The notes beneath the pieces are model-generated. The model had not been told where the DNA came from. It saw only the letters and a list, made by a program, of their open reading frames with translations, and did not search any database. This document shows, in pieces, positions 15,907 through 25,427 of a DNA stretch of 46,857 nt. The number at the start of each line of letters is the position of its first letter. Position 1 is the stretch's first letter. This stretch comes from an uncultured bacterium (GTDB taxonomy: Bacteria > Bacillota > Clostridia > Lachnospirales > Lachnospiraceae), in the NCBI GenBank assembly GCA_947063875.1, contig CAMSTY010000025.1, forward strand, positions 1 through 46,857, read 5' to 3'. The position numbers and the translations under genes are program-made.

Positions 15907-17298
15907 GTGAAAAAATACGAACGTTATAAACGGATGATACGCCTGATGGCATCTCTGATACTGGTTGCCGTACTGGTTGCGATCTATATGGAGATTTGGT
16001 ATAAATTGATTTCACCAGCTACCGGAGTCTGGTATTGGAGGCGGGGCAACTGGGTAATCATGGGACTTTATACCGCTTTGATCCTGTTTTTTTCGACGAT
16101 GTATGGCGGTTTCCGTCTCGGCGATCTGGAAAAGGGAAATGTGATTTATTCCCAGATTTTGTCACTGCTGATCGTGAATTTTATCACCTATATTCAGGTG
16201 GCCTTGCTGGCTTACCGCTTTCCGCCCCTTTGGATTTTCCTCTTATTGACGATGTGCGATGCGGTTATTATTGCAATCTGGGCACAGATTTATGCGATGA
16301 TATACCGGAGGATGTTTCCGCCCCGGAGACTTCTGCTGGTGTACGGACAGTCCCATGCCCTGGAACTGTTGGGAAAGCTGAGACAGAGGGAAGATCGTTA
16401 TCAGATCGAAAAGATTGTGTCGGCGGAGATTGGGGAAGAGGCTGTCATGAACATGGTGGAAGCTTACGACGGCGTGATTCTGTGTGATATTCCGACTCCG
16501 GTGAGAAACTTTATTCTGAAGGCCTGTTTTGAAAGATCCATTCGTGTATATATGACCCCTAAGATATCCGATATTCTGGTGCGGACTTCCCGGGAACTGC
16601 ATACGTTTGACACGCCTCTTCTGCTTTCCCGCAATAACGGACTGACGATTGAGCAGCAGATGGGGAAGCGGTGCCTGGACGTGGCGGTATCTATGTGCAT
16701 GATTCTTCTGGTGTCGCCGCTTATGCTTGTGACGGCGGCGGCGGTAAAGCTGTATGACGGGGGAAACGTTTTGTACAGGCAGAAGCGGCTGACTTTAAAT
16801 GGCCGGGAGTTTTATGTTTACAAATTCCGCAGTATGCGGATGGATGCGGAGAAAGACGGGGTGGCACGTCTGGCCAGTGAGAATGATGACCGGATTACCC
16901 CGGTTGGAAAACTGATTCGTATGACCCGTATGGACGAACTGCCGCAGCTTTGGAATGTGCTGAGAGGGGATATGTCCCTGGTAGGTCCAAGGCCGGAACG
17001 GCCGGAGATTGCAAAAGAATATGAGACCTGGCTGCCTCAGTTCAAAAGCAGATTGAAGGTAAAGGCCGGTCTGACCGGTTATGCACAGATATATGGGAAA
17101 TACAATACGACGCCTTATGATAAGCTGAAACTAGATTTGACCTATATTCAGAATTATTCTTTTATCCTGGACTTGAAACTGCTGCTGCTGACAGTGAAAA
17201 TCCTGTTTATGAAAGAAAGTACGGAAGGAGTGTCTTCCTCTGAAGGAAAGCCGGGGCAGCAGGCAGGGGGATGGAAACATAAGGATGGAAATGCGTAA
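15907..17298 (+). CDS. Polyprenyl-phosphate sugar-1-phosphate transferase, initiating enzyme of EPS synthesis
   Basis: A 463-residue WbaP/CpsE-type phosphoglycosyltransferase that loads the first sugar-phosphate onto undecaprenyl phosphate in the membrane. Four hydrophobic segments (about 11-32, 48-66, 85-105, 108-130) precede a Rossmann-like middle domain. The C-terminal transferase domain starts with a membrane helix at GKRCLDVAVSMCMI (about 255) and continues with YVYKFRSMRMDA (about 303), TRMDELPQLWNVLRGDMS and LVGPRPERPE (about 341-367), which contain the catalytic Asp-Glu pair, and AGLTGYAQIYGKYNT. The start is a GTG with GAGG upstream. It opens the forward part of the locus; the next gene overlaps its stop codon. 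Confidence 0.93.
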   Translation: MKKYERYKRMIRLMASLILVAVLVAIYMEIWYKLISPATGVWYWRRGNWVIMGLYTALILFFSTMYGGFRLGDLEKGNVIYSQILSLLIVNFITYIQVALLAYRFPPLWIFLLLTMCDAVIIAIWAQIYAMIYRRMFPPRRLLLVYGQSHALELLGKLRQREDRYQIEKIVSAEIGEEAVMNMVEAYDGVILCDIPTPVRNFILKACFERSIRVYMTPKISDILVRTSRELHTFDTPLLLSRNNGLTIEQQMGKRCLDVAVSMCMILLVSPLMLVTAAAVKLYDGGNVLYRQKRLTLNGREFYVYKFRSMRMDAEKDGVARLASENDDRITPVGKLIRMTRMDELPQLWNVLRGDMSLVGPRPERPEIAKEYETWLPQFKSRLKVKAGLTGYAQIYGKYNTTPYDKLKLDLTYIQNYSFILDLKLLLLTVKILFMKESTEGVSSSEGKPGQQAGGWKHKDGNA

Positions 17299-18436
17299 GT
17301 TGAAGGTATTGCAGCTGGGGAAGCAATACTATCCGCATATTGGCGGAATAGAGGCGACCATGCAGCAGATTGCGGAGGGGATTCAAGGCGAGGCAGACAG
17401 CTATGTGCTGGCGTCTCAGGACAGAGGCGCGGCATATGAAAAGACGATAAACGGCGTGCCGGTTTACTTTGCAAAAAGCCTGGGGATTATAGCTTCTTTG
17501 CCGATTTCCTGGGATCTGGTGCGTTATCTGAAAAAACATTGCGCGGAATATGATGTCATTCATCTGCATATGCCGTTTCCTCTCGGGGATCTGGCGTGTC
17601 TTCTGTCTGGGTACCGGGGAAAGCTGGTGCTGTATTGGCACAGTGATGTGGTAAGGCAAAAAAAGGCTATGCTGTTTTACAAACCTCTGATGAACTGGAC
17701 GTTAAAAAGGGCAGACGCCATCGCAATCGCCACGCAGGGGAATATCGACGGTTCTCCGTATGTGAAACCATTTGAGAGCAAATGTGTGCGGATTCCGTTC
17801 GGACTGCGGAAAGCCTGGGAAAAGAAAAGCGACTGCTACTGGGAACGCCGGACAGAAAGCAAGGATTCCACGTTGCGTCTGCTGTTCATCGGCCGCCTGG
17901 TATATTATAAAGGCTGTAGCATTTTAATGGCAGCGATGGGCGAATTAAAAAAGAAATTAGGGACAGAAATCAACCAGGTGGAACTGGCGATTGTAGGCAC
18001 CGGAGTGTTGGAACAGGAGATGAAGCAACAAGCCGAACAGGAGGGGCTGGAAGGGGCGATCCGTTTTCTTGGCAAAATCTCTGACGAAGAGATGGAAAAG
18101 GAACTGGAACATTGTGATGTGCTCGTATTTCCATCAGTCGCCAACAGTGAAGCATTTGGACTGGTACAGCTGGAAGCGATGGCCTACGGAAAACCCGTGA
18201 TCAACACTAACTTGCCTACAGGGGTTCCCTGGGTGAGCCTGGATGGCGAAACCGGACTGACCGTTCCTCCGGAAGATGCAGAGGCGCTTTCCCGCGCTAT
18301 TTTGTGGATGAAGGATCATCCGACGGAGAGAAGAGAGATGGGAGTACGGGCAAGGCAGCGAGTGAAGGAAGAATTCAGCCAGGAACAGATGCTAAGCCAG
18401 ATTCTGAGATTATATAGGGAATTGTGTGGACAATAA
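17291..18436 (+). CDS. Glycosyltransferase family 4 (GT-B fold)
   Basis: A protein of about 381 residues with the GT4 layout: an N-terminal acceptor half opening LKVLQLGKQYYPHIGGIE and HLHMPFPLGDLA, and a C-terminal donor half with LRLLFIGRLVYYKGCSILM, ELAIVGTG, IRFLGKISDEEM and the signature FPSVANSEAFGLVQLEAMAY. The E-x(7)-E element that binds nucleotide sugar is present. ATG 17291 has AAGGA at 5 nt; ATG 17285 is an alternative. It overlaps the initiating transferase by 8 nt, so it probably adds the second sugar of the repeat unit. Sugar specificity cannot be read. Confidence 0.9.
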   Translation: MRKLKVLQLGKQYYPHIGGIEATMQQIAEGIQGEADSYVLASQDRGAAYEKTINGVPVYFAKSLGIIASLPISWDLVRYLKKHCAEYDVIHLHMPFPLGDLACLLSGYRGKLVLYWHSDVVRQKKAMLFYKPLMNWTLKRADAIAIATQGNIDGSPYVKPFESKCVRIPFGLRKAWEKKSDCYWERRTESKDSTLRLLFIGRLVYYKGCSILMAAMGELKKKLGTEINQVELAIVGTGVLEQEMKQQAEQEGLEGAIRFLGKISDEEMEKELEHCDVLVFPSVANSEAFGLVQLEAMAYGKPVINTNLPTGVPWVSLDGETGLTVPPEDAEALSRAILWMKDHPTERREMGVRARQRVKEEFSQEQMLSQILRLYRELCGQ

Positions 18437-18437
18437 T

Positions 18438-19556
18438 ATGAAAAAAATATTGTATATAGCAATCAGTTCTCAAACTGGCGGTGTGCCCAGGCATATTCTG
18501 GATGTGCTGAAACGTGCGAAACCGTATGGATATGAAATACGGGTTGCCGTGCCGGCCGACGGGGATTATTATCCCTGGTTTCAGGAGTATGCCGCGGATG
18601 TATGGAATATAAAACTGAAGCCATATTCGCTTCGCTCTTTGCTGGCGTTGCGTCGGTATGTCAGAAAAAACGGGATAGAATTGGTACATTCTCATGGAAA
18701 GGGAGCCGGGATGTATGCCAGGCCACTGAAGATCCTTTGCCCTGGAATCAGGGTAGTGCATACATTCCATGGGGTGCATGTGGAACAGTATGGGATGTTT
18801 GTGAGGCTGATTTACTGTCAGATTGAACGTGTTTTGAAGCGGTTGACAGACCGCTTCATCTGTGTATCGGCAGGGGAGCATAGAGAAGCACTACGCTTGG
18901 GATTTGCAGATAAAAAGCGCACTGGTGTGATTGGAAATGGGGTAGAACCGGAGATATTTGAGACTGTGGCTGTCGATAAAAGTCATTATCTGGAGGAGTT
19001 TGGATTTCCCAAGGATGCTTATGTGATTGGATGCGTGGCAAGGCTGGAGCAGATTAAAGGACTTCCTTTTTTGCTGGAGGCATTTGCGGAACTGGTAAAA
19101 GCGTTCCCCCGATGCCGCCTTTTGCTGGTGGGAGACGGCCCTGACAGAGAAAAGACAGAGAAGGAGATTCAGGAATTGGGACTGCAGGAGGCAGTCCGGC
19201 TTGCCGGCTTTCGATACGATGTACCGCAGCTTCTGAAGGTATTTGACCTGTATGTATCCGCATCGCTGAAAGAGGGAATGCCATATACGCTGATTGAAGC
19301 GCTGGCAGCAGGTACGCCGATTGTGGCGACGGATGTAACCGGAAATCAGGATGTTGTCGTAAGCGGCCAAACCGGACTGCTGGTAGCTTCCAGGGATGCC
19401 GGCGCCATGTACCGCGGCTTGCTTTATGCCAGAGAACATCCTCAGGAGTGTCAGAAGTGGGCAGAAAATGGGAGGCAATCTGTGAAGGCGAATTTTACGA
19501 TTCAAAAGTCATGGGAACAATTGGTTCACGTTTATAAACAGATATTGGAGCCATAA
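18438..19556 (+). CDS. Glycosyltransferase family 4
   Basis: A 372-residue cytosolic GT-B transferase. The N-terminal half has YIAISSQTGGVPRHILDVLK and HSHGKGAGMYARPLK. The C-terminal half has YVIGCVARLEQIKGLPFLLE, LLLVGDGPDREKTEKEI, VRLAGFRYDVPQLL, and ASLKEGMPYTLIEALAAGTP, which holds the conserved Glu pair. It follows the previous gene by one base. A GTG at 18426 in the same frame is possible, but ATG 18438 gives the usual N-terminus. Its role is extension of the lipid-linked EPS repeat; donor and linkage are unknown. Confidence 0.9.
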   Translation: MKKILYIAISSQTGGVPRHILDVLKRAKPYGYEIRVAVPADGDYYPWFQEYAADVWNIKLKPYSLRSLLALRRYVRKNGIELVHSHGKGAGMYARPLKILCPGIRVVHTFHGVHVEQYGMFVRLIYCQIERVLKRLTDRFICVSAGEHREALRLGFADKKRTGVIGNGVEPEIFETVAVDKSHYLEEFGFPKDAYVIGCVARLEQIKGLPFLLEAFAELVKAFPRCRLLLVGDGPDREKTEKEIQELGLQEAVRLAGFRYDVPQLLKVFDLYVSASLKEGMPYTLIEALAAGTPIVATDVTGNQDVVVSGQTGLLVASRDAGAMYRGLLYAREHPQECQKWAENGRQSVKANFTIQKSWEQLVHVYKQILEP

Positions 19557-19605
19557 AAAGCCATTTTTTGACATTCTTACAGGAATATTAATGAATTTGT
19601 AATTA

Positions 19606-19640
19606 TTGACATGCCGTAAAGGAACAAATTATGATATAAT
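19606..19640 (+). promoter_or_regulatory. Internal EPS promoter with extended -10 box
   Basis: TATAAT at 19635-19640 preceded by TGA makes an extended -10 element. TTGACA at 19606-19611 is perfect, but 23 bp away, too far for a normal -35, so activity probably rests on the extended -10. It would give a leader of about 75 nt for the following dehydratase gene. Confidence 0.45.
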
Positions 19641-19722
19641 GAATTGCACTGATGTGCAAGCAGGCCATCAATTTTCTGACGATAACCAAAACGATTCATT
19701 AAGAATACAGGAGCATGAGAAA

Positions 19723-21630
19723 ATGTCGCTTTTTACAGGGAACAAAAACAATGCTGTAAATGGGAAAAATGTGAATTTAATGGAAAGATATCTGCCTAAA
19801 AACAAACGGGTACGGATGATTATTCTGATGTTTGCAGATGCCTGTGTAGTGATGCTGGCATCTTTTTTGAGTTTGTACATCCGCTTTGATCTGGATATCG
19901 AGAAGATTGAGATGCAATATCTGGAGGCGGTCGGGGGATATCTGCCGTTTTATATTGCGGCAACTCTGATTATATTTTTATTGATGCGTATGTACGCAAC
20001 TATGTGGAGCGTGGCCGGAATCCGGGAGGTGCTTCATATTCTATGGGCCTGCTGCCTGGCGTCTCTGGTGCAGGTAACAGGAATGACCTTTTTGCAGTAC
20101 AGGGTGCCACGGAGCTGTTATCTGATCTCTTTTGTCGTTCTCTATCTGGGAGAGGTGCTGATCCGGCTTTCTTACCGGATTTTTATGACCGTATGCCCGG
20201 GAGGGGCGGGAAGTAACGGGAAGCGGATTTTGGTTGTGGGAGCCGGAAGCTCCGGCGCCATTATTTTGAAAGAACTGACGACCAGCCGTCTGACGGACGG
20301 CCGCATTGTCTGCTTTGTGGATGATGACAAAAATAAGATAGGAAAATATCTGGGAGGGCTTCCGATTGCAGGAAACCGGAATGATATTCCGGAACTGGTG
20401 AAAAAATATCATATAGATGAGATTTACATCGCTATGCCTGCGGCTTCGGCAAAACAGAGAAAAGAAATCATCGAGATCTGCCGGGAGACCGGCTGCGGGG
20501 TGAAAACGCTTCCAGGAATCTATCAGCTGCTGAACGGAGAGGTAAGCGTGGCACGGCTGAGAGAGGTTGAGATTGAGGATCTTCTGGGCAGGGAACCGAT
20601 CCGGGTGGATTTGGATGAAATCATGGGATATGTCGGCGGAAAAAGCGTGATGGTTACCGGCGGGGGCGGTTCGATCGGAAGCGAATTGTGCCGGCAGGTG
20701 GCAGGGCATGGCGCCAGGCAATTGATTATCTTTGATGTCTATGAGAACAATGCTTATGATATCCAGCTGGAATTGAGGGAAAAATACCCGGATCTGGATT
20801 TGATAGTCCTGATCGGTTCTGTGCGGAATACACATCGGATTGAGAGCGTATTTGAAAAATACCGGCCCAATATCGTCTATCATGCTGCCGCCCATAAGCA
20901 CGTGCCGCTGATGGAGGACAGTCCCAATGAGGCGATCAAAAACAATGTGTTTGGGACTTATAAAACGGCAAAGGCGGCAGACAAATATGGGACAGAGCGG
21001 TTTGTCCTGATATCCACAGATAAAGCGGTGAATCCGACTAATATCATGGGAGCCTCCAAGCGGATGTGCGAGATGGTAGTGCAGATGATGAATGCGCGTT
21101 CAAAGACCGATTTTGTGGCAGTCAGATTCGGAAACGTACTGGGGAGCAATGGTTCGGTGATTCCGCTGTTTAAGCGGCAGATCGAACAGGGTGGGCCGGT
21201 GACGGTGACGCACCCGGATATTATCCGTTATTTTATGACGATCCCGGAGGCTGTGTCACTTGTGCTGCAGGCCGGAGCATACGCCAAAGGCGGGGAAATC
21301 TTTATCCTGGATATGGGAGAGCCGGTGAAGATTCTGGATTTGGCAAAGAACCTGATTCGCCTTTCCGGGTACAAGCCGGATGAAGATATTAAAATTGAGT
21401 TTACCGGGTTGCGCCCTGGTGAAAAATTATATGAGGAACTGCTGATGGGGGAGGAAGGAATGCAGGATACCCCCAATAAGCTGATACATATTGGAAAGCC
21501 GATTGAGTTTGATAAGGAACGGTTTGAGGGACAGCTTGCCGCTCTGTATGAGAGAGCGAATCAGGACCCGGAGAACATCCGGGAAGAAGTGAGGAAGATC
21601 GTACCGACTTATCAGCCTCCGAAGGAATAA
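19723..21630 (+). CDS. Membrane-bound nucleotide-sugar 4,6-dehydratase (CapD/WbpM/PglF type)
   Basis: A 635-residue protein. The first 150 residues hold about four membrane helices. A first Rossmann module starts at ILVVGAGSSGAIIL (about 169) and the second, catalytic one at VTGGGGSIGSELC (about 311). The active-site region STDKAVNPTNIMGASKR (about 431) has Met in place of the catalytic Tyr of typical short-chain dehydrogenases, giving the Ser-Met-Lys arrangement known from WbpM and PglF. Those enzymes convert UDP-GlcNAc to a 4-keto-6-deoxy sugar, precursor of FucNAc, QuiNAc or bacillosamine. I chose ATG 19723 with AGGAG at 9 nt; earlier codons in the frame overlap the promoter. It probably supplies the first sugar of the repeat. 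Confidence 0.92.
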   Translation: MSLFTGNKNNAVNGKNVNLMERYLPKNKRVRMIILMFADACVVMLASFLSLYIRFDLDIEKIEMQYLEAVGGYLPFYIAATLIIFLLMRMYATMWSVAGIREVLHILWACCLASLVQVTGMTFLQYRVPRSCYLISFVVLYLGEVLIRLSYRIFMTVCPGGAGSNGKRILVVGAGSSGAIILKELTTSRLTDGRIVCFVDDDKNKIGKYLGGLPIAGNRNDIPELVKKYHIDEIYIAMPAASAKQRKEIIEICRETGCGVKTLPGIYQLLNGEVSVARLREVEIEDLLGREPIRVDLDEIMGYVGGKSVMVTGGGGSIGSELCRQVAGHGARQLIIFDVYENNAYDIQLELREKYPDLDLIVLIGSVRNTHRIESVFEKYRPNIVYHAAAHKHVPLMEDSPNEAIKNNVFGTYKTAKAADKYGTERFVLISTDKAVNPTNIMGASKRMCEMVVQMMNARSKTDFVAVRFGNVLGSNGSVIPLFKRQIEQGGPVTVTHPDIIRYFMTIPEAVSLVLQAGAYAKGGEIFILDMGEPVKILDLAKNLIRLSGYKPDEDIKIEFTGLRPGEKLYEELLMGEEGMQDTPNKLIHIGKPIEFDKERFEGQLAALYERANQDPENIREEVRKIVPTYQPPKE

Positions 21631-21650
21631 CAAGTAAGGAGAAATGCAGG

Positions 21651-22613
21651 ATGCCGGAAGTTTCCGTAATAATGAGCACATACAATGAAAAGCGGGAATA
21701 TCTGACAGCAGCGATTGAGTCTGTCAGAAAACAGACATTCTGTGATTATGAGTTCCTTATCGTTCTGGATAATCCGCAGAATGAGATGATCCGCGAATGT
21801 GTCCTGCAATATGCGGCAAAAGATTCCAGGATATGCGTGATAGAGAATGAAAGGAATCTGGGACTTACCAAAAGCTTGAATAAAGCAATCCAGGCAGCAA
21901 GTGGCGTGTATATGTCGCGCATGGATGCGGATGATATTATGGCGGAAACCTGCCTGGAACGCGAACTGGCAGAAATCAGGGAAAAGAGTCTGGATTTGGT
22001 GTCTGTTTCCCGCGTCAATATTGATGAGCATGGCTGTGAACAGGGCATGTATATCAATGATTTTTCCCCGGAACAGATGAAAAGGCTGCTACCTTATGAT
22101 AATAGTGTGACACATCCTTCCGTAATGGTGCGGTTGGAACTTGTGCGAAAAGAAGGCGGGTATCGGGAGATACCCGCCTGTGAAGATTATGATTTGTGGC
22201 TTCGGCTTTTGCATCATGGCAGCCGCATGCGCATTATGCCGGATGTGCTTTTGCAGTACCGTGTGAGGGCAGAAGGGATTTGTGGCAGCGACCCTTACCG
22301 GCAATATCTGTCAAAGAAATATTTGATGAGTATGTGCAAGAAAAGCAAAAAGGATACCAGGATTTGGGAAAGAAAAGAAAGCTTTAAGGAATATATCAGC
22401 AGACAGGATGTTTCCCAGGGGAGGAAAGAACGATTTAATCATGCTTATGAAGAAATGTATCGGGGGATTGCATTTTTGAGGGGCGGAAAGTATTGGCGGG
22501 GCGGGCGTCTGCTTTTGCAGGCGGTGGCCAGAGATTGGGAGATGGCGCGGGTAGTTGGGGGGAAGATTGGGTATTGGGGGAGGAAATGGGTGGCTCGGAT
22601 GTTTACAACATAG
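21651..22613 (+). CDS. Glycosyltransferase family 2
   Basis: A 320-residue GT-A transferase. It starts PEVSVIMSTYNEKREYLTAA, has the donor-binding FLIVLDNPQNE region, GLTKSLNKAIQAASG, and the metal-binding DXD as SRMDADDIM (about residue 90). An acceptor-side ACEDYDLWLRLL motif (E-D-x-D-L-W) follows near 180. The C-terminus is basic and may lie on the membrane surface. AAGGAG precedes the ATG. It is 20 nt after the dehydratase gene and is the last gene of the first rightward block; the next gene is on the opposite strand. Confidence 0.9.
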   Translation: MPEVSVIMSTYNEKREYLTAAIESVRKQTFCDYEFLIVLDNPQNEMIRECVLQYAAKDSRICVIENERNLGLTKSLNKAIQAASGVYMSRMDADDIMAETCLERELAEIREKSLDLVSVSRVNIDEHGCEQGMYINDFSPEQMKRLLPYDNSVTHPSVMVRLELVRKEGGYREIPACEDYDLWLRLLHHGSRMRIMPDVLLQYRVRAEGICGSDPYRQYLSKKYLMSMCKKSKKDTRIWERKESFKEYISRQDVSQGRKERFNHAYEEMYRGIAFLRGGKYWRGGRLLLQAVARDWEMARVVGGKIGYWGRKWVARMFTT

Positions 22614-22679
22614 ATGGATGAACAAGGGAGACTTTGGCACTTTGTTTTATTTAATATTGAAGAGGGCGGAAAGGCACCC

Positions 22680-24179
22680 TCATTCAAATCGGATCACTAC
22701 AGTATCATCTATAATTGCAATGCTTCCTTGATTAGGATATACAGGTAAGTCATGAGGAACCGACGATGCGGATGAAAAAGATTTTTCCCATCCCAGATAA
22801 TTTTTCAGGAAGTGTGGAAGTGACCAATCGCAAACATAGTGAAGGGAAACAAGATGGTGAAAGTCGTCATAGCTTTCGATAACGGAAGGAAAGCAAGGAT
22901 GATCACCAATGATATGCAAGGGCATTTGCGAATGATATCCTTCCAGGGATTCTACTTCTGCGATGATACGGTTCCAGACAGTAATATTTTGCTCAATAAT
23001 ATGATGGCTAGCCATATAGACACCATTGCTAAACCAACTCCAAAGAAAAATGATAGAACTAATGGTAATGCAAAGAATACATTTTGTAGAAGCTTTCACA
23101 CTTTCTTGTGGGAAAAATAAGGGGACGAATAAAAATATCGTTACCAAACCATAAAGCATAGCTGTGTATACGGAGTCTTTATCTGCACCTACCATGAAAA
23201 ACATCAAATTTGCAAGGGGGGGGATGAGAGCAAATAATAAGGTAAGCAAAAGCTTATTTGATAAAGATTTTGCTGTCTTTTTATATAAATATATGGCTGT
23301 TAAGATGGCAAACAGATAATATATGGTAATAAAAATACGTAAAACGGGAAAGGCACTAATCCCATAAAGATTTTTAACAGGCAGGATAAAAAGTATTCCG
23401 TATGAATAGGCGGCAGATAGGAATAATTTCCCTAAAGAAGGGATGGCGGTCATCTGATTGATACCCTTGTAGCTGCTTAAAGATGTATGGAATAATGTAC
23501 AAAATGATTTTGTTAATATAAAATATAAAACCAGTCCTGACAGAACAGTTATTGAATCCAACAGGATGGAACGGATAACCGTTTTGCAGGAGGGGTTGCC
23601 AGAAACGCTTTTAATCCAGAATAGGGCAAGAATAGAACAAGCGAATGGAAGATATGCTTGATATATACCGAGAGAAAGAGCAAGTAAAAAAACGGATAGA
23701 AAACGAGATGGGATAGTTGCTTTTAGGCAAAAAATAACACTGCAAACAGCAAGAAACAAACTGAACATGTTAAAGTGAAATGTATAACCATATAGAGCCA
23801 TGGAAGTAGTAGCAGGGAATACGATCATTAGGGCAGTAATAAAAATAATCATGATTTTTGATTCAATTTGAAATAAATATAGAACCAAAAAGGCAGAGCA
23901 TGTAATTAAAAAAAGTCCGATGAGTAAATTAAACCAGGGAAGAAAATAGACATCTCCCAGTAAAATTTGGCATACTTTTACAAGTATATCTAAAAACCAG
24001 CGTCCGGAAGAAGTTCCAGCGCCAGCATTCCCAGATATAATTCCCATAGTATCATTGTTTCCAACCAGATTACACATAGCATATCCATGAGCGAAAAAAG
24101 TAATAAGGAAGAAAGTCAAAAATACAGTTTTGGCATACAATAGAAAATATTTTTTTAGTGAAACAGGGTATTGTACCAT
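22680..24179 (-). CDS. GtrII-like membrane glucosyltransferase
   Basis: A 499-residue protein with about 10-12 hydrophobic segments. The first external loop has AMCNLVGNNDTMG and GAGTSSGRWFLDILVKV, and a later segment reads LGIYQAYLPFACSILALF. These features resemble the GtrII family, which transfers glucose from a polyprenyl carrier to surface glycans outside the membrane. GGAGGT lies 9 nt before the ATG. It is reversed relative to the glycosyltransferases on both sides, converges on the GT2 gene with a 66-nt gap, and is markedly A+T-rich, suggesting a separately acquired decoration gene. The partner GtrA-like gene lies 5 kb away on the same strand; no clear GtrB is present. Confidence 0.75.
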   Translation of the reverse strand: MVQYPVSLKKYFLLYAKTVFLTFFLITFFAHGYAMCNLVGNNDTMGIISGNAGAGTSSGRWFLDILVKVCQILLGDVYFLPWFNLLIGLFLITCSAFLVLYLFQIESKIMIIFITALMIVFPATTSMALYGYTFHFNMFSLFLAVCSVIFCLKATIPSRFLSVFLLALSLGIYQAYLPFACSILALFWIKSVSGNPSCKTVIRSILLDSITVLSGLVLYFILTKSFCTLFHTSLSSYKGINQMTAIPSLGKLFLSAAYSYGILFILPVKNLYGISAFPVLRIFITIYYLFAILTAIYLYKKTAKSLSNKLLLTLLFALIPPLANLMFFMVGADKDSVYTAMLYGLVTIFLFVPLFFPQESVKASTKCILCITISSIIFLWSWFSNGVYMASHHIIEQNITVWNRIIAEVESLEGYHSQMPLHIIGDHPCFPSVIESYDDFHHLVSLHYVCDWSLPHFLKNYLGWEKSFSSASSVPHDLPVYPNQGSIAIIDDTVVIRFE

Positions 24180-24332
24180 AGATATTTACCTCCAAAAAAC
24201 ATAAAATTTGTTAAAGTATAGCATGGATTGATACGGATTACAAGATTACTGTTTAGTTTATTTAAAAAAATGGTGTATAAAAATATTGGAGGATATGATA
24301 ATGAATGTGAGTGCGTTCAGAAAAGAGGACTT

Positions 24333-25418
24333 ATGGGAAAAAAACATATATGTTTAATTGACTATGACATGTGTGACTGGGGGGGAGTGGAACAAGTAAT
24401 TGAGAATTTGGGACAAGCTTTCTTGGGGGATTACAGAGTATCAATCATAAGCTTATGTTCAGGATTTCTAAGAACATACGACGGAATTTCTTGCTATACA
24501 ATTATAGATAAAAGGGCCAGAATGCGAGAAATTCTTGTTAGTGGTTATTGGAAACTGATACAAATATTAAATCAGAATCACGTTGATATCGTAATTGTAT
24601 GCGAATCTTGTGCGGGGATGATTGTTACTTTGGCAAGACCATTTATTAAGGCAAAAGTGATATTTGCAGACCACTTAAACCTTCTGAGCGTTTGGAATGA
24701 TAAACCTGTCCGCTATATGAGGTATTTTAGTTCTCGCTTTTCTGATTGTACAATAACATTGACGAAAAAAAACAAGGATGATTATATACAATATTTTCAT
24801 TGCCCCCCACAGAAACTGACAGTTATTTATAATTGGATTGATGAGAAGGTATTTAAAGCTGTAAAAGAATATAAAAGTGGAGAAAAAAAGATTGTGACGG
24901 CAGGTCGTCTGGAACATGCAAAGGGATATGATCGATTGCTGGATATCGCAGAAAGAGTACTACCGTGTCATCCGGATTGGGAATGGCATATATTTGGCAG
25001 CGGAAGCCTGCAGAAAATGATCAGTCAGGAAATTCAAAATAGAAATTTGGGAAAGCAATTGATTTTGACGGGGAATTCAAAAACAATGTTGGAAGAGTAT
25101 CATAATTATTCTATATTTGCGATGACATCTTATGTAGAAGGACTGCCATTAGTACTGTTAGAGGCAAAAACGAATCGTTTACCATCAATAAGCTTTGATA
25201 TATTGACAGGCCCATCAGAAATCATTGATGATGGTCAGAATGGTTATTTGGTTGAAGAGGGAGACATTATTGGGTTTTCAGAGAAGTTAAGTTTGCTGAT
25301 GGAGAATGAGAAATTGAGGAAGAGTTTTTCCGACCAGGCATATCAAGGGATAGAAAAGTTTCAAAAAGAGAAAATATTAAAACAATGGGAATGTTTATTT
25401 GACAGAATATTGATATAA
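24333..25418 (+). CDS. Glycosyltransferase family 4
   Basis: A protein of about 361 residues. The N-terminal domain opens KHICLIDYDMCDWGGVEQVI. The donor domain has KIVTAGRLEHAKGYDRLLDI, WEWHIFGSGSLQKMI, LILTGNSKTMLEEYH, and FAMTSYVEGLPLVLLEAKTN with the conserved Glu pair, followed by GPSEIIDDGQNGYLVEEGD. I placed the start at ATG 24333 where GAGG is close; the frame is open upstream to a TTG at 24228, and an ATG at 24270 is possible, so the start is uncertain. It opens the second rightward, A+T-rich block, divergent from the GtrII-like gene. Confidence 0.87.
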   Translation: MGKKHICLIDYDMCDWGGVEQVIENLGQAFLGDYRVSIISLCSGFLRTYDGISCYTIIDKRARMREILVSGYWKLIQILNQNHVDIVIVCESCAGMIVTLARPFIKAKVIFADHLNLLSVWNDKPVRYMRYFSSRFSDCTITLTKKNKDDYIQYFHCPPQKLTVIYNWIDEKVFKAVKEYKSGEKKIVTAGRLEHAKGYDRLLDIAERVLPCHPDWEWHIFGSGSLQKMISQEIQNRNLGKQLILTGNSKTMLEEYHNYSIFAMTSYVEGLPLVLLEAKTNRLPSISFDILTGPSEIIDDGQNGYLVEEGDIIGFSEKLSLLMENEKLRKSFSDQAYQGIEKFQKEKILKQWECLFDRILI

Positions 25419-25427
25419 GGAGCAGAT